From NCBI GenBank assembly GCA_024449915.1, contig JAMZAV010000298.1:124001-188000 (forward strand): 64,000 nt of DNA, given 5' to 3'. The notes under the pieces were generated by a model. It was not told where the DNA came from and did not search any database. It worked only from the letters and a program-made list of their open reading frames with translations. Below are positions 31,890 to 41,532 of the stretch, piece after piece. Position numbers and translations under genes: made by a program. Source of the stretch: Sweltsa coloradensis. Lineage: Eukaryota; Arthropoda; Insecta; Plecoptera; Chloroperlidae. Every line of letters begins with the position of its first letter. Position 1 is the first letter of the stretch.

Positions 31890-32698
31890 AAGTCTTGTTA
31901 CACTATCAACATGTTGACACAACTTGTTGGCTCAACTTGTTGACAAGACTACACTCTGTGTGTGTCACCTCCATCAACATGTTGACGGACATTTGGAACA
32001 TTCCGTCGAGAGAACTGCCACTTCGAAACTGTTTCATACCAAAATAGATAGTAATTACGTACATATGCCATATACAGCTGTGAATAACATTAAAAAAGTA
32101 TTGGCAGATCGATATAAAGAGTTAAAAGTGTCGTAATTGCCATCCCGAAGCTTTTATGTTCATCTCGAGTCTGCGTGTGTATCTGATGGGCTAATCAGTA
32201 CCACTCTAAGCGGCGCAGGATTCCAGTTAGCTGCTGGCTCAACGGTGAGAGCGCTCGGCTACCACGCAAAAGGTCCCCGGTTCGAGTCTCGTTTGGGAAA
32301 ACTTTTTTTACCATTTTTTACTCACCCCATCATTATTGTTGTGTCTTATCTAAAACGGGTACGATTTTTATAACTTTTCAGTGTAAATTACTCGCATAAA
32401 TAAGTCCTTTCTTCCCAAAAAATTTTGTTTTATAATAGCCCACACCATGGATAACTAAACAAAAGATCACGTGACAAAATATGGGTTTCAGCCTTTGGTT
32501 GAACGTCGTCAACATTGGTAAAACATTTCTCAAAAGTTGAATTTGTTCAACTTCTTGTCAACATATTGCCGTGGTCGTCAATGGTGAGTCAACATATTTC
32601 AGTGTGGGGACAGCAGCATCACATTTCAATGCTATTACATCTGGTCAAAAAGTTGAGTCAACATGTTGCGTCAACATGTTGATAGTGTAACAAGACTT
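31890..32698. mobile_element. MITE, TIR AAGTCTTGTTACACTATCAA, TSD TAA
   Basis: AAGTCTTGTTACACTATCAA (31890) is mirrored at 32698. The arms continue as repeated CATGTTGAC units, flanked by TAA (31887-31889 and 32699-32701). Harbinger-like. It carries a tRNA-like segment at 32228-32300. The small frames over it are not genes. Confidence 0.8.
32228..32300 (+). repeat. tRNA-derived segment (pseudo-tRNA)
   Basis: GCTCAACGGTGAGAGC forms a D-arm, and CCCCGGTTCGAGTCTCG a T-arm with a good B-box. The anticodon stem and acceptor pairing are poor, so this is a tRNA-derived SINE head or a pseudogene, not a working tRNA. Confidence 0.6.
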
Positions 32699-32816
32699 TA
32701 AGGCGGTGTTTTAATGAAGAATGGTGATCTATCTGAAATAATACATACCTAAATCTAATCAATGTTTTACTAAATTAACAAACATGTATTGATTTACTCA
32801 TACATAGACTTAAACA

Positions 32817-33335
32817 TAAAGGAACTTTCAAAAGATTCAGTTCATCAATTTAACGAGGAACTTTTATCAAGTTCAAGTTCCTTTTTATACCTTTACCTCT
32901 AAAAAGTTCAAGTTACTCTTAAAAATAAAATAAAGTTCCTTTAAAAGTTCCATTTTATTTTTTATTTTGTAATGTGTAGGCCTATTATGTTTAATGCGAC
33001 TGCAATGTCAATGACGTGCAATTTGAAGCATACGGCTGTCATAGAGCACGGCAAGCGGTAGGGTCATAAATAATGACGATACATACGATATGAAATGATA
33101 ACAATGATACATAACGGCAAGGTTGTTTGCTAACGAATAATGAAAACTGAAAAGTGGTGCTAAGTGCAAGATAGATTACTTATTGTTACTGGAACATTTT
33201 AAGGAACTTTTTAAAAAAGTTTCCTGTAAATATGAACTTGATCACCGAAAAGTTTCTCAACATTAAAAGGATCAAGTTCCTTACAAAGTTCTGGGAAATT
33301 AATGGAACTCGTTCTTTTAAAAAGTTCCTTCTCCA
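32817..33335. mobile_element. MITE with AAGGAACTTT ends
   Basis: AAGGAACTTTCAAAAGA...GTTCATCAATTT near 32817 is mirrored by AAATTAATGGAACTCGTTCTTTTAAAAAGTTCCTT near 33335, with many internal AAGTTCC repeats. The target duplication is not resolved. Confidence 0.6.
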
Positions 33336-33597
33336 AGTATGGATTTACCCCCTTGTGCACAAAGACATGCGTCGGTAAGTTGCAGACGCAAATATTGGCA
33401 AAGATGGCCAAATTGTCACGGAATGATAATGTTTGGAGATCAATGAAAATAAAATGCAAGCAAAAACCACTCTTAAATGACTCGAATAAATTATTCTAAT
33501 ACCAAAAGAGCATTTCTAGATAGAAAACAGCAATCTTTCATTAGCAACCTGCAACCTATGTAGGTCTTGTGGTCAAAACTCACAATATTTATTGCAG

Positions 33598-33665
33598 ACT
33601 TTGGAGTAGTGGTTAACGAGAGGCATTTCTATTCGAAGGGTCGCGAGTTCAAATCTCATTCAATT
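33598..33665 (+). repeat. tRNA-derived segment (pseudo-tRNA)
   Basis: An A-box-like GGAGTAGTGGTTAACGAGAG and B-box-like GCGAGTTCAAATCTC at tRNA spacing. The stems do not fold well. It is probably an old SINE head. Confidence 0.5.
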
Positions 33666-33669
33666 TTAA

Positions 33670-34260
33670 ATCTTTATATAGGTACTTTTTGCAATTTTTT
33701 ACAAAATATTTCACGTTTCTTGCTTGCTATACTGTATATTGGTACAAAAATTTCAGGTGGAATATTCATTAGGGCCTATCTGATACAAAAAAGATACGGT
33801 CGACATTTGCGTCACATCCAAAGTCGCCAGACTTGCCCTAGGCTATGCCCTATGATTTAACATATGGATTTGCCTAAGTCCGCATTTTTAACGAGACGCA
33901 ACTTTGCGCTGGTAAATATTTGTGCGTGAAGGGGTTAGTGTCTAACCATGTTGGACAGTATTCCAGTATATTAAAATGATTAAATATGAAATAACTCTGC
34001 TTTTACCAATGACCAGCCTAAAACATCGGTCTCGACCAGAATGACCGAAAAAGTAACGCAATGCATATATACATGCCTCTGGCTAATGGATTCAGTCCCG
34101 CACAACTACCGTTCGATCGTACAATACGAACCACTGTTTTGAGCTCATCTGTAGGCTACTTTTACAATCGCTAGTTCCATCAAATTCAAAATACATTCTG
34201 CAGAAGTAAGAAAAACTAATCTAAAAGCTAAGTAAAAGTCTTATTATGATCGCAGACATC
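33670..34260. other. Downstream flank of ZNF-2, no gene seen
   Basis: No exon, RNA gene or element terminus recognised. The 3' UTR of ZNF-2 would lie at the right edge of this stretch. Confidence 0.45.
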
Positions 34261-34262
34261 TG

Positions 34263-34390
34263 CAATCATCACCTGAATCGATATCACCTCGTACCAGGCC
34301 GTGTCCTAAGTCTTGTAAGTGGAAGACTTGGGTTCAACTTCAAACCCCAGTCAGGATAGATTTTTTAATCTCTGAATTGTTTTAAAAATG
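34263..34390 (+). mobile_element. SINE S2 copy, diverged
   Basis: CCTAAGTCTTGTAAGTGGAAGACTTGGGTTCAACTTC is tRNA-like with a B-box. It runs into AGGATAGATTTTTTAATCTC-TGAATTG, the S2 3' arm seen at 2475-2507 and 63430. Confidence 0.55.
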
Positions 34391-34454
34391 ATTCTAAGAA
34401 AGTCGCTGTTCAAACATTGTCCAGACAACATACAGGCACCTCACGTTGTGAATG

Positions 34455-35278
34455 CTAACAGTTTTTCAAGTGTTTTTTATGAGTCGTTTTTAAATGAGCA
34501 TCGAGATACCTTTTCATGCTAAATTTTGCAAGACATTCAACACAAGAATATGGTTTCTCATCCGTATGTGTTTTCTTGTGTCTCGAACAGGACGAGCTGT
34601 CGGAAAATCTGGCATTACATAAAGTACATGAAAACGGTTTTTCCCCCGAATGTGTTCTCTTGTGTTTGTTGAGGCTAGAACTATCGGCAAATCTGGTACC
34701 ACATTCCGGAACATCACACACAAACGACTTTTCACCTGAATGTGCTCTCTTGTGCGCTAGTAAGTTTGAAATCTGAGCAAATCTGGCATTACATAAATCA
34801 CAAACGTACGGTTTTTCGCCCGTATGGACCCTCTTGTGTCGAGCACAAGCCGAACTATCGGAAAACCGTGCGTCACACAAACAACAAGAATATGGTTTCT
34901 CGCCGGTATGAATCCTCTTGTGTTTAGTGAGGCTGGATTTATCGGAAAATCTCGCACTACACACGGAACAACCAAACGGTTTCTCGCCCGAATGATTTCT
35001 CTTATGTAATGTAAGCGAGAAACTCCGAGAAAATGTAGCTTGGCAAATGTCACAAAAAAACGGTTTCTCTATCTTTGGCGAGTGCGAATTGATGTGAATG
35101 ATTAGACGATATCTTGTGGGAAACTTGGCTTCGCACAAGTCACAACTGTAAGATGTGTTTGCCTTCTTGCGAGTGGATTTATGTGTTGGTTTCTTGAACA
35201 CGTCATCACCATTGCATTCAAGAGTAATGGGCTTCGGAAGAATTGTGCAGGTCATAGACGACGGAAATATAAGCCTAC
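34455..35278 (-). CDS. ZNF-2 last exon: 8 C2H2 zinc fingers
   Basis: Terminal exon entered at acceptor TGTGTTTTTCAG before 35278, phase 1 (G|GT). After a linker 'ITLECNGDDVFKKP' come eight fingers, from 'YSCDLCEAKFPTRYRLIIHINSH' stopping before 'HLKTTHKKHLKNC'. The linkers are mostly SGEKPF/TGEKPY. Finger 6 has an extra residue pair (CDVPECGTRF), as in ZNF-1 finger 4. The opening linker and first finger closely match ZNF-3, so these two are the nearest paralogues. The exon is intact, but its upstream exon is broken. The apparent ATG at 35291 is intronic. Confidence 0.88.
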
Positions 35279-35440
35279 CTGAAAAACACATTCAATTAAT
35301 TACATATTGCTACACGTTTGGGCTACATGCTTCATGTTTGGCAACTGTGAATAGAATGAAGGCTATAAAGAAATTAATCAACAGTCAACACCACTATTTA
35401 TAACTGTCAGTGTCTGGCCTTGCAAACAATCATAGGGCCC

Positions 35441-35800
35441 TTAAGTCGCTAAAGTCAGTAGTTTTTTAACTTCTGATTTGGACTTAAGTCCATCAGTTCT
35501 TGTCTTTGGAGTTTGTAAACAGTGACTTTGGAGCAGTCCTAGCAACGAAGCACATATTAAATTCAGAGTTGTTCTGATTCGGCCTTGTTGATTCTGGCGT
35601 TGATCCGCGGGTGTTCGCACTGTCCATACCACTGATTGCTATATTTCCTATTAAAAATATTGATCTTTGGTTGGTTATCGCTCACTCGTCGATTGCTTCG
35701 GGGCCTACAGGGTTGGCTTGGTCGCTTTGATTTAAAGTCCTCCACTGAAAATCAGTTATATAACTGAGTGGATAGATTCTAAATACAATTTATTTATTTA
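35441..35800 (+). mobile_element. SINE S1, headless copy
   Basis: Matches the body and tail of the minus-strand copy at 15370-15750 over about 350 bp (for example GGCCTTGTTGATTCTGGCGT and GGTTGGTTATCGCTCACTCG), ending ATTTATTTATTTATTTAG. The tRNA head is absent. It lies in the ZNF-2 intron. Confidence 0.85.
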
Positions 35801-36004
35801 TTTATTTAGTCGTACTTTTTGTTGAACACATTGTATTGTTAACACGTTGCGTGAACACGCATTACATGCGTACTACAATATGCACAGAGAATAAAGGTGA
35901 GCTCTCTCGCTCATAGTACTGTCTTTAAATGTTTGCTGGTCACGTCGATGATGCCTCCCTACATAGTTTAGTGTTATAATATTTCATTTGTATTATAAGA
36001 CAAC

Positions 36005-36195
36005 AGAAACATTAGAGAAATGCTGGGTGTAGAGAAGTTAAATTGACAGGTGGAAAAGGAAGGACACAGTTCAGATAGTATGAACATATTATTAAGAAAC
36101 AAATGGTAGGGCCTAAGTTACTAGATAGGATACCCTTAGAGAATATATTTAGAAGGATTGTAGAAGGAAGAAGACGGTGGCTTTCTATTAGCGAC
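36005..36195 (+). pseudogene. Weak reverse transcriptase relic
   Basis: 'RNMLGVEKLN', then in another frame 'YEHIIKKQMVGPKLLDRIP' and 'IVEGRRRWLS', resemble the 'LGVE.L...RLRWFGHV.RM...RIP' region of non-LTR ORF2. Heavily decayed. Confidence 0.35.
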
Positions 36196-36199
36196 TAAA

Positions 36200-37247
36200 A
36201 ACAAAATTTATACGTCAGTAAAATGTGTACAGTAGAACGTCATAATACCACGTAGGGAGCTCAAGCACTGGTTTTGAAGGCCAGCTGACGACCTGTACGC
36301 TTAGCTACAGGCAACTAGGCCTACTGAGTGCTTGACCGAGCGAGCAATGCGCGACCATCACCAAGTGGCGGAAGGAGAAAGAAAGATTAGCCTCTAGCTC
36401 TGTGAGAGAAATTTATGGAAGTGGCATGTTAGTGATGGCAATTTTCATGGAATTTTGTTATTTGAAATTTTCAGTGAAAATCTTCAATTTAAAAAAAAAA
36501 AAAAAGTTGCTCATGGATGGGTCAATACCTTATTCTTATCATATTCACTGTTTCCTGTACTTACATTCAAAATTTTGTTATTTTAGTTATTATTATTATT
36601 TTTAATTTAAGTATTTGTTTACATGGGAAGTAGACAGGAGTAGGACCGTAGGAGTGTAGGACTTACGGAGGACTAGGTTGACTAGCCTAACATGGGAGAT
36701 CACTCACTGGAAGTCAGTAGCCTGATATATTTTATTTCTACTGACAAGTGACGGGACTGACGGCAATCGGAAGACGTAAAAATATTTGTTTCCCATCAAC
36801 AATGAATGCTTAGGTTAGCCTATACAAGATTTCTTACTCACTGCATTGTATAGTGAGAGAATCAGATAGCAAGCGGCGGTAGGAAAAACAATGCAGCGCG
36901 ATAGAGTAGAGACCACATAAATAATAGGCCGCCTCTTATCAGCAAAAGGAATTTTGCTTACAATTATTGTTTCAGCAATACGCCAAAGAATCCTTTTGTG
37001 GCTAATCACCAAGCTGTACGCACAGGGAATACGCGTTGCTAGATCTATACCACGATATAGTTCCCCTTGCGGAGCGGAGGCTAGTCTAGGGTTAGCTAGG
37101 CCTAGCCTAGGCCGAGGCCCTGAAACATTTAGTCCCTTGGACGGTAATTATGACCATTACCATATTATGGCCGAATTAAAAAAAAAGTTAAAACATACCA
37201 ATATTGTCATTACATGCAATTTCTGACCGGCGCCCAACAAACGGCGC
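36200..37247. other. ZNF-2 intron, no gene seen
   Basis: AT-rich to neutral sequence with an A13 run near 36490. No exon or clear element boundary. The right end (CGGCGCTTTGCGCC) is repeat R2, the target of the next hAT. Confidence 0.45.
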
Positions 37248-37255
37248 TTTGCGCC

Positions 37256-38425
37256 TAGGGTTACCAACTTGAGTCAACTCGAATTCCGGACAAAGCTAGA
37301 ATTTTAGTGGGCAAACAAGGGGTCTGGGGCGAAGCCCCAGCCGCCGGAGGCGAAATTTTTTTGGACCCTTTTAACCTTCAAAACAGCCGGATACGTAATT
37401 TAAAGATTCAATGACTTGGATATATCCAAGTTTTAATTCTTCTTTTTGGGAGGCCAATACGACCCCCCGGCGACGATGGGGAGGGGTAGTGGGACAGGGC
37501 AGTCACGAGCACGACTAGCTAGGAGTAGAACTACAGAAAGGCGGCTACATGAAAGAAACTAATGGCGTTTTCCACTGGGCCGCACTGAGTGCGACGTCAG
37601 TGCGCACTGAAACGTCACGGTCACGTGATGCACGGCACCAGTGCTGCCCTGAGTGCAACTGTCAGTGGAATACGACTATTTTTTCAGTGCATAATATTGA
37701 GTGGCAATCCTCACTATCAATATGTCTTCATACGCTTTCGAAGCAATTGTGGTGGATGAGAATGGGGAAAAAGTCGAAAGCAATGGCCAATGCATATTAT
37801 AGCCGTTCCAACTGGACTGAACAGTAAACAATAATCATAACCTCAAACTAAAATGTTATGCAAATCTACCTCTATGTCAGAATACATGTGGACAACATCT
37901 TCTACGTAGTTTGTGATTTCTCTGAGACAATTCTGGTAATGATTGATCAACTCATCGTCGCTGCTATCCAACGAAAAGTCGATCAAATCTAACAACACAA
38001 CCAAATTTCGCGGGTCTACGGTTGCACTGAAAAGATTGCCCTGACCCTCGGAGTCAGTGCGGCTCAGTGCGCACTGCGAGTGCACGGAGCGAGTGCAGTC
38101 CGCCCAGTGGAATACGATATTTTTGCACGAGTGCGATTTCCAGCTACCAGTGGAATATGCTACTTGCACTCAGTGCGCATCAGTGCGGCCAGTGGAAAAC
38201 GCCATTACTTTTATTCCAAATTACCAAACCAACTGATGCACCAACATTAGAGAGAAAAAACACTTATTCACTGCAATACTCTAAAATTCAATAAAATGTA
38301 GTACAAATATGACTTTTTCACAAATTCCGGACAAAGTGCCGTCCGGAATGAGGCAATTCCTCTTTCCGGACAAAGGCATCAAAATCAGGACTGTCCGGAG
38401 AAATTCCGGACGGTTGGCAACCCTA
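37256..38425. mobile_element. hAT-like element, TSD TTTGCGCC, with nested MITE
   Basis: TAGGGTTACCAACTTGAGTC (37256) and GGTTGGCAACCCTA (to 38425), flanked by perfect TTTGCGCC at 37248-37255 and 38426-38433. Repeated ATTCCGGACAAAG subterminal motifs occur at both ends. Same TIR family as 19328-20082. It inserted into repeat R2. Confidence 0.92.
37561..38206. mobile_element. Nested MITE, TIR GGCGTTTTCCACTGG
   Basis: AATGGCGTTTTCCACTGGGC (37561) is mirrored by CCAGTGGAAAACGCCATT ending 38206, with GCACTGAGTGCG repeats inside. ACT flanks both sides (37558-37560 and 38207-38209). A TA duplication is equally readable because TAAT/ATTA is palindromic. The 108-codon minus frame inside has no recognisable domain. 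Confidence 0.85.
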
Positions 38426-38580
38426 TTTGCGCCACCCCCCAAACCCCCAACCTACTTTTCCCAGCAAAACATTCTGTATCATGGCCGTTTAACCTATAAA
38501 GTGGTGCACTAGCCTCGCCACGGCGCTGCGCGCCACCCTCCCAAACCCCCTATCCTACTTTTCCCAGCAAAAATCCCGGA
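38426..38580 (-). repeat. Repeat R2, two tandem copies
   Basis: GCGCCACCCCCCAAACCCCC...CCTACTTTTCCCAGCAAAA occurs at 38430-38468 and again at 38529-38572. One more copy is at 23270-23325. Confidence 0.7.
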
Positions 38581-38880
38581 CAATCATTGTGTATAGTTGC
38601 CAGAAAATCCCTGTGAGGCCAGCTTCTTGTAGCCTGTCCACACAGGATCCATTGGTGTAATAGCTTCAATCTTCACCAATCATTTTACGAAAACGGAAAA
38701 TCCTTTGGTGTAGGCCTATAGACACTCCCTAACTAATACTATTCTCTAGTATAGATTGGAGAAGGGTTTACAGGTTGGGAAAGCATAGAGAACATAAAAC
38801 CCAGCCTGAAGGGCTGGGGGCAACAAAACTTTTCACCTGCTGATGACAACTGCAGCTAATTTAAAGTTGTTTGTTACCTT

Positions 38881-38925
38881 AATCCACGACGCGTTTCGTC
38901 CTTCTGGGACTCATCAGGCGGATGG
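38881..38925 (-). ncRNA. Hammerhead ribozyme, left arm
   Basis: On the minus strand: stem I UCCGC, core CUGAUGA (38917-38911), stem-loop II GUCC-CAGAA-GGAC (38910-38898), GAAA (38897-38894), short stem III ACGCGU, cleavage triplet GUC, then stem I partner GUGGA. All conserved core bases are present. It is oriented opposite to the right-arm copy. Confidence 0.88.
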
Positions 38926-39084
38926 TGGCCACTAAAAATCAGCTAGCTACATGCAAACAAAACTCACAACACATAACCAAACCTGTGGTAGGGCCACGCA
39001 AGAAGTAAATTCTGCATGCATGTTGTCATCATCAGCAAGGTTACTTTACACACCATTCATACTGGGGCACACAGTCAGCACAAA

Positions 39085-39370
39085 CAGTAAGAGGGCTTTC
39101 CTCCCAACTCTGGTGCTCGGGAGACAAGAAATCCATGACTTACCCTGGATTCGAACCAGGACCCTTGGCAACAAGAGAAAAGCTGTTGCTGGGCAAGGGT
39201 GCCTCTTCATTCATTCTGAGAGAAAGGGTTAGAGATAGGAAGGATGGAAAGTCACAACACAGCACAACCAGTGAGGGGGCTTCCCTCCTAGACTCTGGTG
39301 CTTGGGCGACAAAAGAACCATGTCTTACCCTGGATTTGAACCAAGACCCGTGGCAACGAGAGAGGCTGCC
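39085..39370. repeat. Tandem duplication inside hammerhead element
   Basis: GGGCTTTCCTCCCAACTCTGGTGCTCGGGAGAC... (39089) is repeated as GGGGCTTCCCTCCTAGACTC... (39277). Both copies include TTACCCTGGATT-GAACCA-GACCC-TGGCAAC, which has a reversed B-box look. The unit is about 185 bp. Confidence 0.8.
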
Positions 39371-39606
39371 CTACTAATTGTGACTGGGATTCGAAAACGA
39401 AAGGAAACAATACTACAAATTGCAAGCTCTTGGCTATAGCACAGGCACATGTGCTATACTAGCTCTTGGCTGCAGGTGAAGAGGTTGAAGGAAAAGACGA
39501 GTAGGGTCTAACAGGTTCATCACCTGCTGCTGTGGCCCTACCACAGGTTTGGTTATGTGTTGTGAGTTTTGTTTGCATGTAGCTAGCTGATTTTTAGTGG
39601 CCACCA

Positions 39607-39646
39607 TCCGCCTGATGAGTCCCAGAAGGACGAAACGCGTCGTGGA
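39607..39646 (+). ncRNA. Hammerhead ribozyme, right arm
   Basis: Stem I UCCGC (39607-39611), core CUGAUGA (39612-39618), stem-loop II GUCC/GGAC with loop CAGAA (39619-39631), GAAA (39632-39635), CGCGUC (39636-39641) and stem I partner GUGGA (39642-39646). This is a complete type I hammerhead with a very short stem III (palindromic ACGCGU). Such minimal forms are known to work best as dimers. Self-cleavage would occur after C39641. Confidence 0.9.
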
Positions 39647-39991
39647 TTAAGGTAACAAACAACTTTAAATTAGCTGCAGTTGTCATCAGCAGGTGAAAAG
39701 TTTTGTTGCCCCCAGCCCTTCAGGCTGGGTTTTATGTTCTCTATGCTTTCCCAACCTGTAAACCCTTCTCCAATCTATACTAAACTAGCCGATTGGCCTT
39801 TTCCTATTTGTAATAATACTATTCTCTAGTTAGTCTACATTTGTGTGGATTATCGGAAATGGAACTCAAAGACCATAAAAGCATAAATGCAAATAACAAA
39901 ATTTTAGTACCGGTAGTTTTATAGAACAATTTTCCGCTTTCAAGAAGTTTTATAGGCAACAATTAAAATTGTTCAACCAATATAAAACTGT

Positions 39992-40593
39992 TTAACCCGA
40001 GAGTAGTCGCGCCCCTGTTTGTAACGTTAGTAGTCGCGCCCGGTCTTTTAGACCGCATTATTTATTATGGGCTAATAACGTTAGGATGACGTTTTGATTA
40101 CCAATACAAGATAATTTATCATATATGTGACAGCATACATGGTTATATTAATCAATTATCAATCAATAATCAATCAATAATCAATCAAACACAAAATGTT
40201 GCAAACCTACAGAAAAATATAAAAATATGTTTTGAAACACCCTGTAGTTTGAATTATTAGTAAACCAAGACAGTAATATTATGCCAACACTGTATGTTGA
40301 AGAATAATCAACCTACAATAACAAAATACATGTCTCATCATAGTGATTGAGTATGCATATTTTTGCCTCCCTTAGTAGTTGCGCAGCGGTCGAAAAGACC
40401 AAGCAACCAAACAGGACCTCTTATCTTAGTTGAAGTTCTGCAGAACACTGAATCGCGTATTGCACACTGGCTTCAAAAATCTATTTTGGGAAGGTAGGCG
40501 GAACTAGACAAGCCACGCATGCGCGCTGCTCAAATACCAACTGTTGAAAAAAAAGTCGGTCTAAAAGACCACACGCGACTACTCTCGGGTTAA
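39992..40593. mobile_element. piggyBac-like MITE, TTAA sites
   Basis: TTAACCCGAGAGTAGTCGCG (39992) is mirrored exactly at the right end (to 40593). TTAA targets and CCC-starting TIRs are the piggyBac signature. Subterminal GGTCTTTTAGACC/GGTCTAAAAGACC palindromes repeat. Its right edge is 12 nt from the donor GTAAAC of the ZNF-2 N-terminal exon. No transposase frame. Confidence 0.88.
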
Positions 40594-40610
40594 ATTCATA
40601 AATTGTTTAC

Positions 40611-40847
40611 CTTGATTGGTCTGCAGTTCAACATGCGAGTATTGGTCGACTTCCGCTAAACTATTGTCCGTCTCCCGGCCTTTTTACTTCAGAAGTATTG
40701 GGCGACTACAGTGACTGCAGGATGGTCGGATCTCGGTGGTGAACTACTGTCTGGCACCTCAGGCTCTTGTTTCACTTGTACAAAGTGAAACTTCTGCGTG
40801 GCTCGATGAGGCTCACATTCTTCTTCAATGTGAACAACCTTGTCCAT
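40611..40847 (-). pseudogene. ZNF-2 N-terminal exon with stop and frameshift
   Basis: ATG at 40847 opens 'MDKVVHIEEECEPHRATQKF', then 'HFVQVKQEPEVPDSSSPPRS', ending at TGA after 'VVAQYF'. In the next frame the sequence continues 'ETDNSLAEVDQYSHVELQTN' to the donor CAAG|GTAAAC (40611/40610), matching the end of ZNF-3 exon 2 ('GHYSHAELQNDQ'). So one exon has suffered an indel: 237 nt instead of a length of 1 mod 3. It starts at acceptor TTGGTTTTCAG before 40895. ZNF-2 is therefore either a pseudogene with an intact finger exon, or uses a different N-terminus that I do not see. Confidence 0.72.
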
Positions 40848-40949
40848 GTTTGTTCTACTGTAGAACGTAGGAGCCTAGATGGGCTAGCTAATCTTCTGAA
40901 AACCAATTAAAAACAACATTGAAATGATCCAGTAGGCCTACGCCTATGG

Positions 40950-41370
40950 CATGGTGGTATATATCTTTAGGTGATTTCACTTGCGTATCCAGCAATGCTA
41001 TTTTTGTGGTCGCTTAATGCACGCAGTTCAGACGGAATCCGCCAGGATCGCGACGTGTCAGGTGGTAGTCACGTGACGAGAAAGTCGATAAAGAAGTTTT
41101 TCCAAACTTCTTTGTCGACTCTAATATCTCGAGAGATGGCAGTGTGTATGCACTTTATTGAAGGCCGTGCATTCAGATCCGTAGGCGGAACATTCGAATT
41201 TCCGAATTCGAGCCATCTGATTGGTCCCCAAGGCCGCCATCTTGTAAGTTCTATGTCACGTGACTACCACCTGACACGTCGCGCATTCTGTCGGCGACCG
41301 CCTGCACTGCGTGCATTAAGCGACCACAGAATTCTGGCAGTGAAATCACCTAAAGATATATACCACCATG
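40950..41370. mobile_element. Foldback MITE, TSD GCCTATGG
   Basis: CATGGTGGTATATATCTTTA (40950) is mirrored at 41370. Arms of about 120 bp continue through TGTGGTCGCTTAATGCACGC and CAGGTGGTAGTCACGTGAC. Perfect 8-bp GCCTATGG is at 40942-40949 and 41371-41378. A 148-codon frame crossing it is a by-product of the palindrome. Confidence 0.92.
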
Positions 41371-41532
41371 GCCTATGGGTAGGCTACTCTTTCGGTTGGG
41401 GTCAGTCAACTCTTTAACACTGTACATATTTTTTCATTAAAAACTATTCTATGCCATAATTTTAAACATTAATGAATAAAATAGGTCTACTGCACCTGCA
41501 ACACCTTTAACGTTGCTATTTAAAAAAACGCT

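Larger units (their letters stand above)
38751..39813 (+). mobile_element. Penelope-like non-autonomous element with two hammerhead arms
   Basis: Arms of about 250 bp (38751-38998 and 39528-39782) are inverted copies. The right one extends 31 bp further. Each arm carries a hammerhead ribozyme with intact core. A 17-bp duplication TAATACTATTCTCTAGT flanks the whole (38734-38750 and 39814-39830), so the insertion edges are certain. Long variable duplications fit target-primed insertion, and hammerheads in terminal repeats are known from Penelope-like elements, so a non-autonomous Penelope-like origin is the best reading. No protein is encoded; the centre holds a tandem duplication. Related copies: 31448-31685 and 2058-2185. 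Confidence 0.85.

Noticed and set aside
32228..32300. Functional tRNA gene (also 15748-15817, 27665-27740, 33598, 42130 and 63490)
   Set aside because: A- and B-boxes are present, but acceptor and anticodon stems fail and the segments sit in repeated elements.
37843..38169. 108-codon minus-strand frame
   Set aside because: Contained in a MITE nested in a hAT element; no family similarity.
40971..41417. 148-codon plus-strand frame
   Set aside because: It crosses a palindromic MITE with exact target duplications and has no recognisable domain.
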